In this document: in pieces, positions 1 to 4,849 of the stretch
Layout: every line of letters begins with the position of its first letter
Numbering within the stretch: the first letter of the stretch is position 1
Assembly: GCA_014380105.1 (NCBI GenBank)
Contig: JACMKL010000069.1
Span: forward strand, 1 to 6,885
Direction: 5' to 3'
DNA length: 6,885 nt
From: Candidatus Melainabacteria bacterium
GTDB lineage: Bacteria > Cyanobacteriota > Vampirovibrionia > Obscuribacterales > Obscuribacteraceae
Program-made: the position numbers and the translations under genes
The notes under the pieces: model-generated
Database searches by the model: none
Seen by the model: the letters and a program-made list of their open reading frames with translations, nothing else
What the model was told of the DNA's origin: nothing

Positions 1-2
1 AT

Positions 3-803
3 GCGCAATTAGAAAAACACCAACTCGAGCGAGCGGAATGGCTTATCCGAGGTGCTGAAGCTCTCATAAATGCCGAAAAGTATCACTTGGCTCAGAGACT
101 GCTAAACGCATCGACTTCCATAAAGTTTCCCGATGCGAAAACGCCTTCTGAAATTATGACAAGAGTCGACCTCAATCGCATTACTATTGAGATCGCAGAA
201 TCAAAGCTTACTCAAGCCAACCAACATTTTTCGAAATTACTCAAACAGCAAGTTTTCTCGTCAGATCACAACGAATCTTTAAAGGCGGTGGTCGGAGCTC
301 GCTTAGCATTACTTTCTGGGGATTACGAAAGAGCTGAAAGGTACAGCCATCAGTTGGACTCAGATTTAGACAAAATGTCAGGCAAAGCTGACGCCACAGG
401 CGAATCTACACGAGACAAATTTATTAAAGAGTTCTATCAAGCGCTTCTAGACAGGGTCGTGATCCTGGTAAATTTAGACCGCTTTAAAGATGCAGCGAAA
501 CTAGCTCGACGCCTAGCATCCTTGAATTTTGGGAATGGAAACGATCCACTTTCAATTTATGCTCTCGCGAATTTATCTCTTTGCTATGAGCTAGATAATC
601 ACAGAAGCTTGGCACTGGCAGCTAAACACGAAGCACTGACAAAAATGCGGCTGACAGAAACAACACAAAATTCCAACCTTCTTGGTGACGCAAAAAAATA
701 CCTCGCCCGGGTTGAAGCACTACAGGGCAATACGACGAGAGCCAAGCGATATAGTGCGGAAGCAAAGGAACTATATAGAATTTCCAGCGCCAAACGCGAA
801 TGA
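3..803 (+). CDS. TPR-like helical repeat protein, C-terminal part (5' end outside window)
   Basis: The frame is open from the left edge to the TGA at 801-803, giving 266 visible residues; the start lies upstream. The TTG at 87 has no Shine-Dalgarno and the 28 codons before it already read as helical-repeat sequence (for example AEALINAEKYHLAQRLLN across the TTG), so it is not taken as the start. Repeated helix-turn-helix units with TPR character are visible: ARLALLSGDYERAERYSHQL (residues about 99-118), VVILVNLDRFKDAAKLARRL (152-171), ANLSLCYELDNHRSLALAAK (189-208) and AKKYLARVEALQGNTTRAKR (230-249). These show the small-residue, G/N-x-(Y/F) and Ala pattern of TPRs, which usually mediate protein-protein contacts. 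No catalytic motif or membrane segment is seen in this part. The protein ends in a basic tail (SSAKRE). Partner and cellular location are unknown. The next gene on the same strand starts 109 bases downstream. Confidence is high that it is coding, moderate for TPR rather than another alpha-solenoid. Confidence 0.8.
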   Translation, partial: AQLEKHQLERAEWLIRGAEALINAEKYHLAQRLLNASTSIKFPDAKTPSEIMTRVDLNRITIEIAESKLTQANQHFSKLLKQQVFSSDHNESLKAVVGARLALLSGDYERAERYSHQLDSDLDKMSGKADATGESTRDKFIKEFYQALLDRVVILVNLDRFKDAAKLARRLASLNFGNGNDPLSIYALANLSLCYELDNHRSLALAAKHEALTKMRLTETTQNSNLLGDAKKYLARVEALQGNTTRAKRYSAEAKELYRISSAKRE

Positions 804-880
804 AAGTTGCACGACCGAATGTTCACCATATTTTTCTCACTACTATCGCACATGTATTCGTTTCCCCCTAAAAATCACAC

Positions 881-904
881 TCCTCCAGTTGAGCTTTGGG
901 AGGA
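881..904 (+). promoter_or_regulatory. Hairpin that would mask the ribosome binding site of the WG-repeat gene
   Basis: TCCTCC at 881-886 is perfectly complementary to GGAGGA at 899-904, giving a 6-bp stem with a 12-base loop. The right arm is the Shine-Dalgarno itself (GGGAGG at 898-903, nine bases before the ATG at 913). Folded, the mRNA would hide the ribosome binding site. It could also be a weak terminator-like hairpin, but it is followed only by TTTACC, not a U-run. Seen in the sequence; function inferred. Confidence 0.4.
898..903 (+). promoter_or_regulatory. Shine-Dalgarno fixing the WG-repeat gene start at 913
   Basis: GGGAGG sits nine bases before ATG 913. The same frame stays open back to 682 inside the upstream gene, but only the 913 start has a strong ribosome binding site and places a signal peptide at the N-terminus. 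Confidence 0.8.
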
Positions 905-912
905 TTTACCAC

Positions 913-2106
913 ATGCAAAAATTTATTGCGCTAGCCATCTCAGCTCAAATCGGGCTCATCACTATTGGTGCTGCCGGTCAGGCGCGCGCCGCAACGAACA
1001 CAGAAGCCTATGGATACATTGATCGTACCGGCAAACTGACCATCGCAGCCAACTTTGACGAAGCGAGCGAATTTTCGGAAGGCTTAGCCGCCGTAAAAAT
1101 TGGAGGAAAATATGGCTATGTCGATAAGACGGGGCAGATGCAAATTGCGCCTACCTTTGACACCGCAAAACCTTTTAAGAATGGTTTAGCTGCCGTCATA
1201 AGCAACGAAAACGACGTGAGACTTTACGGCTACATCGATACAACAGGAAGAGTCGTGATCCCCGCTGCATTTGAAAGTGCAAACCCTTTCTCTGAAGGTG
1301 TTGCTGCAGTCAAATTCACTTGCAGCAAAGAAAATGGCGTCACTAGCGACACGCAGTGGGGATACATCGACAAGACCGGCAAGACAGTAATAAAGCCTGC
1401 TTTTGCACAGGCGGAAGATTTCCAAAAAGGATTAGCTGTTGTATACAGCGGACAGAAGGCAGGGGCAATTGATCGCGATGGAACATTTGCAGTCAAACCG
1501 GCCTATCAAATGCTACTCGCGAATTCAGACAATACTTTTAGCGTTCTGAAAACTAGCGGACCTGCGATGAGCCTTGTTGGCTTTGGCTACAACTGGCTAG
1601 TATCGGGTGGACTTTTCGGTTTCGTGGACAGCAAAGGGAAAACTCTCATCAAGCCAACTTACGACGGTGCCAGCTCGTTTTCAGAAGGATTGGCATGCGT
1701 CACTACGGGCGAAGGAGCAAAAGGTGGACAACCACGCAATTGGCTCTATATCGACGAATCTGGCACAAAAAAAATCGATGGCAAATTCAGTTTTGGATTA
1801 CCATTTGCCGAAGGACTGGCACCAGTAGCAAAAGGTAGATGGCAGAATTCAGGGATGACGCCAGCTTTGGTATCAGCAAAATGGGGCTTTATCGACAAGA
1901 AAGGAAAAACAGTTGTCCCACTTAATTTCGATGAAGCACACCCATTCTCTTGCGGAATGGCTCGTGTCGTAGCTGACGGGAAAAGTGGTTACGTTGATCA
2001 CGATGGAAAAATCGCAATAGAACCAAAGTTCTCAGACGCTGATGATTTCTCAGAAGACCTTGCCGTCGTGAAGACAACAAGATCTGCTGCTACAAAAACA
2101 GAATAA
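913..2106 (+). CDS. Exported WG-repeat (KWG/WG beta-repeat) protein
   Basis: A 397-residue protein. Residues 1-26 form a Sec signal peptide: Lys3, a hydrophobic core from about 4 to 22, and an Ala-Arg-Ala cleavage motif at 24-26, so the mature protein is probably periplasmic or secreted. The rest is almost entirely WG repeats of about 34-50 residues (Pfam WG_beta_rep type). Each begins (W/Y)GYIDxTGK, continues with V-I-x-P-x-F/Y and ends with F-SEGLAAV. Nine units are countable, starting near residues 33, 67, 105, 149, 183, 234, 277, 324 and 358; unit 5 is degenerate (AGAIDRDG) and unit 7 begins WLYIDESG. WG repeats are thought to form small beta structures; no enzymatic role is established, and a binding or surface role is only a guess. 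Three Cys (137, 262, 347) lie in the exported part. Start 913 is chosen for its GGGAGG and signal peptide. It may be co-transcribed with the TPR gene 109 bases upstream. Confidence 0.9.
   Translation: MQKFIALAISAQIGLITIGAAGQARAATNTEAYGYIDRTGKLTIAANFDEASEFSEGLAAVKIGGKYGYVDKTGQMQIAPTFDTAKPFKNGLAAVISNENDVRLYGYIDTTGRVVIPAAFESANPFSEGVAAVKFTCSKENGVTSDTQWGYIDKTGKTVIKPAFAQAEDFQKGLAVVYSGQKAGAIDRDGTFAVKPAYQMLLANSDNTFSVLKTSGPAMSLVGFGYNWLVSGGLFGFVDSKGKTLIKPTYDGASSFSEGLACVTTGEGAKGGQPRNWLYIDESGTKKIDGKFSFGLPFAEGLAPVAKGRWQNSGMTPALVSAKWGFIDKKGKTVVPLNFDEAHPFSCGMARVVADGKSGYVDHDGKIAIEPKFSDADDFSEDLAVVKTTRSAATKTE
1009..2082 (+). repeat. Nine tandem WG-repeat units within the coding sequence
   Basis: Protein-level tandem repeats start near 1009, 1111, 1225, 1357, 1459, 1612, 1741, 1882 and 1984. 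Unit lengths vary from about 33 to 51 codons. Longer units carry inserts after the SEGLAAV element (units 3, 5, 6 and 7). The bases have diverged well beyond the protein pattern, so the array looks old rather than recently expanded. Confidence 0.85.
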
Positions 2107-2116
2107 CCGTCATGAA

Positions 2117-2938
2117 TTAGTCCAAGAAGAAATCCGGCATCAACTTATGTCCAGACACAACGCTGTACTTATCGAGGTCGGATTCTCCTGCGTTTTTCAA
2201 AACTTCAGAATCGATAAAGAAATTGCCGGTACATTCGGTCGAGTCTTGAGTGAGTATCCAGTAGGCTGCGTCGGCGACAATTTCTGGTTTACGACAATGC
2301 TTCATCGCTTCGTCGCCGCCAAGTAGATTCTTCACGGCCGCAGTCGCTACGCCGGTTTCAGGCCATAACGAATTGACAGCTATTTTTTTCTTCTTCAACT
2401 CTGCAGACATGCCGAGAGTGCACATCGACATGCCATATTTTGACATTGTGTAAGCGACGTGACCGCCAAACCATTTCGGATTTAGATTTAGTGGCGGCGA
2501 GAGATTTAAAATGTGCGGATTCTGAGCCTTCTCCAGATGAGGAATTGCCGCGCGTGAAACGAGGTACGTAGCGCGAACATTTACTTGATTCATCAGGTCG
2601 AAACGTTTTGCATCAGTTTCGAGAGTGCCCGTCAGGCTAATCGCTGACGCATTATTGATCAAGATATCTAGTGAGCCGAAATGTTTGACTGCTTGCTCAA
2701 TTGCACTTTGTATTTGATCATCAAAGCGAACATCCACCTTCAATGCCAGAGCGTTTCCACCAAGCTTAACAATGTCATCGGCTGCACTAAATATGGTGCC
2801 CGGCAACTTGGGATTTTCCTCGGACGTTTTTGCAGCTATGACAATATTGGCTCCATCGACAGCAGCACGTTCAGCAATTGCTTTGCCTATACCGCGGGAG
2901 GCACCCGTGATGAAAATTGTTTTGCCCTTAAGATCCAT
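2117..2938 (-). CDS. HSDL2-like short-chain dehydrogenase/reductase (NAD(P)-dependent)
   Basis: A 273-residue classical SDR. The Rossmann dinucleotide motif TGASRGIG is at 11-18, Asp69-Val70 contacts the adenine, and NNAS is at 95-98. The catalytic tetrad is complete: Asn120, Ser147, Tyr163 and Lys167 (YTMSK). Several segments match what I recall of eukaryotic hydroxysteroid dehydrogenase-like protein 2: DGANIVIAAKT, NNASAISLT, LNLSPPLNLNP, KYGMSM, CRKPEI-ADAAY, TGNF-ID and the terminal PDFFLD. HSDL2 itself continues into an SCP2 sterol-carrier domain that is absent here, where the protein stops right after PDFFLD. Lys37 after beta-2, with no acidic residue there, suggests NADP(H) preference. 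The substrate is unknown; a fatty acyl or other lipid hydroxy/keto compound is inferred from the family. It is cytoplasmic. AGGAGA seven bases before the ATG supports the start. The gene is convergent with the WG gene (10-base gap) and divergent from pcm. Confidence 0.93.
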   Translation of the reverse strand: MDLKGKTIFITGASRGIGKAIAERAAVDGANIVIAAKTSEENPKLPGTIFSAADDIVKLGGNALALKVDVRFDDQIQSAIEQAVKHFGSLDILINNASAISLTGTLETDAKRFDLMNQVNVRATYLVSRAAIPHLEKAQNPHILNLSPPLNLNPKWFGGHVAYTMSKYGMSMCTLGMSAELKKKKIAVNSLWPETGVATAAVKNLLGGDEAMKHCRKPEIVADAAYWILTQDSTECTGNFFIDSEVLKNAGESDLDKYSVVSGHKLMPDFFLD

Positions 2939-2971
2939 TATTCATCTCCTGCCAGTCTGCCAGTCGACCAT

Positions 2972-3000
2972 TTGATTGCTGTGCTTGTTGAAAGCGTAAT
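2972..3000 (+). promoter_or_regulatory. Possible sigma70-type promoter for pcm
   Basis: TTGATT at 2972-2977 and CGTAAT at 2995-3000 each match four of six consensus positions, with a 17-base spacer. Transcription would begin near 3007, leaving a leader of about 80 bases before ATG 3088 that contains the inverted repeat at 3028-3046. This is a by-eye match only. Confidence 0.25.
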
Positions 3001-3027
3001 GGATTGCTTAAAATCAAGAAAGACGAA

Positions 3028-3046
3028 CTGACTAATCAAAAGTCAG
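3028..3046. repeat. Inverted repeat in the divergent SDR/pcm intergenic region
   Basis: CTGACT (3028-3033) and AGTCAG (3041-3046) are perfect inverted arms around a 7-base A-rich centre. It lies between two divergent starts (2938 minus, 3088 plus), so it could be an operator half-site pair or a leader hairpin. No U-run follows, so it is not a typical terminator. Confidence 0.4.
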
Positions 3047-3074
3047 GTCGTCAAATAGTGAACCGGAAACCCGC

Positions 3075-3080
3075 AAGGAA
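3075..3080 (+). promoter_or_regulatory. Shine-Dalgarno fixing the pcm start at 3088
   Basis: AAGGAA lies seven bases before ATG 3088. The frame is open further back to a TTG at 3004, which lacks a comparable site; the residues it would add are basic and unlike the enzyme family. ATG 3139 is possible but has a weaker site. Confidence 0.65.
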
Positions 3081-3087
3081 TATCGCT

Positions 3088-3744
3088 ATGGCAAATAATT
3101 CTGATGCTTCGACAGATCGGCGGCACGAGCGGACAGCCATGGTTACGGCACAAATAAATGCTCGCGGGGTTAGTGATGCAGAAGTTTTACGCGCCATGCG
3201 TGAAGTGCCACGGCACGAGTTCGTTGATATTCAGCTTCGCGACCATGCCTACGAAGATAGTGCACTGCCATTGCAACACGGACAAACTATCTCACAGCCC
3301 TACATTGTTGCGATGATGACAGAGGCTTTGCAATTGACTCCATCAATGAAAGTTCTCGAAATTGGGACGGGCTGTGGATATCAGTCAGCTGTCCTGGCAA
3401 AACTATGCAAATGGGTTTACTCAGTCGAGATTGTGCCTCAACTGGCCAGCCAAACCAGAGATAGGCTGAAGACTCTCGGAATACGCAATGTCAGTGTTCG
3501 TACCGGTGATGGCTATATGGGCTGGCCGGAGAGAGCGCCTTTCGAGCGGATTATCGTAACCGCGGCTCCAAATCACGTACCACAGCCAATCTTAGACCAA
3601 TTAGCAGAAGGCGGAAGGCTCGTCATCCCGGTGGGAGAAGGCTCACAAGAACTTTTGATCTTAAAACGCGAATCGGGTCGATTAATGCAGAAGAAACTCA
3701 TACCAGTCAAATTTGTACCGATGACCGGCGCCGCTCAGCGATAG
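3088..3744 (+). CDS. pcm: Protein-L-isoaspartate O-methyltransferase
   Basis: Transfers a methyl group from S-adenosylmethionine to the alpha-carboxyl of isoaspartyl residues formed by ageing of Asn/Asp, starting their conversion back to normal aspartate; a cytosolic repair enzyme. The 218-residue length from ATG 3088 is close to that of E. coli Pcm (208). Family motifs are in order: VPRHEFVD (40-47), ALPLQHGQTISQPY (59-72) with the PIMT-specific TISQPY, SAM-binding motif I VLEIGTGCGYQSA (89-101), acidic motif SVE (112-114), TGDGYMGWP (139-147), APFERIIVTAA (150-160), LAEGGRLVIPVG (172-183) and the C-terminal KFVPMTG (208-214). Motif I has Cys96 where E. coli has Ser. The first 15 or so residues are polar and poorly conserved, so the exact start is less certain. 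It is divergent from the dehydrogenase and followed after 108 bases by a membrane-protein gene on the same strand. Typical companions such as surE or rpoS are not seen here. Confidence 0.96.
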   Translation: MANNSDASTDRRHERTAMVTAQINARGVSDAEVLRAMREVPRHEFVDIQLRDHAYEDSALPLQHGQTISQPYIVAMMTEALQLTPSMKVLEIGTGCGYQSAVLAKLCKWVYSVEIVPQLASQTRDRLKTLGIRNVSVRTGDGYMGWPERAPFERIIVTAAPNHVPQPILDQLAEGGRLVIPVGEGSQELLILKRESGRLMQKKLIPVKFVPMTGAAQR

Positions 3745-3808
3745 CGCACTTTGACCGATAATTGCCAGCCTTAATTCGCCTGAACAGGCCTTCGATATAT
3801 CTCTTCTC

Positions 3809-3819
3809 TATGCTATCTT
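3809..3819 (+). promoter_or_regulatory. Possible extended -10 element before the membrane-protein gene
   Basis: TGCTATCTT at 3811-3819 resembles an extended -10 (TGnTATAAT), overlapping a second TATGCT at 3809-3814. The -35 region 17 bases upstream (TTCGAT) is poor. If real, it would allow expression independent of pcm. Weak evidence. Confidence 0.18.
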
Positions 3820-3852
3820 TACAAGCTAGAGACCTATTTACAGGCAAAATCT

Positions 3853-4827
3853 GTGATTGAAGGAAAACAACCATCGCCAGCCAGATGGCTCCTGGTTATG
3901 CCAGGCGCAGCAATCGGTTTTTCGATTGGGCAATTTCTGTTGGCTGCATGGAGAGACCTGGTTACTGTTCTTCCTCCGTTGGCATTCTTTAATGGGGCTG
4001 CTTGGATTACTTTTGCTTGCATGTCTGCGGCTCTTTTCATTTTGTTGGGCACAAAGGCTGCCCCCAACTACAAACTTCCGACCACAATTTTCCTGAGCTT
4101 GCTCGCCGCCACATGGAGCGGAGCATTGCTCAATGCAAAACGTGAGGGATTGATCGAATCATTCTTGCCAGTAGATGCAAACACTCCTTATCTGGTGCCG
4201 TATGCATGCTTCTTGACGGTTTTGGTTGCATCATTCCTGTGCTTCGATCTCTATCGTCGTGAAAAGCGTTTTTCCATACCTGGCATTACCGACTATTACT
4301 TCGACACAGAAGACACTCAACCTCACGAGCGACGCGCATTCAAGACTCAACTTTATTCGCACGTCAAAGACGATGATTCAGTCACCTTCGACGAAGACGA
4401 TGATGACAGACCGCTTTCAGTACCTGACACATTCACTCCACCAAAGTATATGCAACTGACGTTCATGGCATCGGATTTGGTGCTTTTAGAAAGAGAGCTT
4501 CTCAAAATCGAACCGTCCGTCGGCGCATACGTATCAGCTCTCAGACTGGGAATTGCAATCGAGAAAGACGAAGGCTATCAAAACCTAGACGGCGAATGCT
4601 TCTCCTTTGCGCAATTGATGCGGGATCTGGCTATGCGCCTTTCAGTAACAGATGCACAGGATGATCGTTGGTTAGAAATAGCCGGGCTGTTCTGGCAGTA
4701 CGAAAAAGTTGACGAAACTGATCGCAAGCCGCTACTTGTACAAGTGGCTGCGCTGCTCGACACCAAGCAAACAAGCGAAGCAATTCCCGAAGAAGAAACA
4801 ACTCAAGAACGCGTTTCAATGGGCTAA
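3853..4827 (+). CDS. Unrecognised membrane protein with four predicted helices and a cytoplasmic tail
   Basis: I do not recognise the family. The product is 324 residues. Hydrophobic segments lie near 12-32, 44-66, 77-93 and 113-133. The flanking charges (Lys5/Arg11 at the N-terminus, RREKR at 135-139 after helix 4) suggest both ends face the cytoplasm. The tail begins with a linker containing DDDSVTFDEDDDD (173-185), then a more regular domain of amphipathic helices from about 198 to 305 (for example LVLLERELLKIEP, FAQLMRDLAMRL, WLEIAGLFWQYEKV), ending in a Glu/Thr-rich stretch. No enzyme motif is visible. The start is GTG at 3853 with AGG at 3842-3844, eight bases upstream; the frame is open back to 3784 but has no other ATG, GTG or TTG there. 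ATG 3898 would delete part of helix 1. Base use looks like that of its neighbours. It could be co-transcribed with pcm, 108 bases away. Confidence 0.8.
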   Translation: MIEGKQPSPARWLLVMPGAAIGFSIGQFLLAAWRDLVTVLPPLAFFNGAAWITFACMSAALFILLGTKAAPNYKLPTTIFLSLLAATWSGALLNAKREGLIESFLPVDANTPYLVPYACFLTVLVASFLCFDLYRREKRFSIPGITDYYFDTEDTQPHERRAFKTQLYSHVKDDDSVTFDEDDDDRPLSVPDTFTPPKYMQLTFMASDLVLLERELLKIEPSVGAYVSALRLGIAIEKDEGYQNLDGECFSFAQLMRDLAMRLSVTDAQDDRWLEIAGLFWQYEKVDETDRKPLLVQVAALLDTKQTSEAIPEEETTQERVSMG

Positions 4828-4828
4828 C

Positions 4829-4847
4829 AGCCAGCTCGGAAGCTGCT
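4829..4847. terminator. Possible weak bidirectional hairpin between convergent genes
   Basis: AGC(C)AGCT at 4829-4836 pairs with AGCTGCT at 4841-4847 around a CGGA loop, seven pairs with one bulged C. It occupies the 22-base gap between the convergent membrane-protein and peptidase genes. No T-run follows on either strand, so intrinsic termination is doubtful. Confidence 0.25.
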
Positions 4848-4849
4848 AA

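Noticed and set aside
807..834. Promoter-like TTGCAC and TATTTT with 16-base spacer before the WG gene
   Set aside because: The -35 matches only three of six positions and the -10 four; too weak to list as a feature, although a promoter could lie in this gap.
682..912. In-frame upstream extension of the WG-repeat gene overlapping the TPR gene
   Set aside because: It adds 77 residues without family resemblance and would bury the signal peptide; ATG 913 has a strong Shine-Dalgarno.
1186..1496. Two overlapping antisense frames within the WG-repeat gene
   Set aside because: They are shadows of the repeat coding sequence, without ribosome binding sites or recognisable products.
3004..3087. TTG-started N-terminal extension of pcm
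   Set aside because: It has no good ribosome binding site and yields a basic leader not typical of the family; ATG 3088 with AAGGAA fits better.
3778..3789. GCCT-GAAC-AGGC hairpin after pcm as a terminator
   Set aside because: A four-pair stem with no following T-run is expected by chance.
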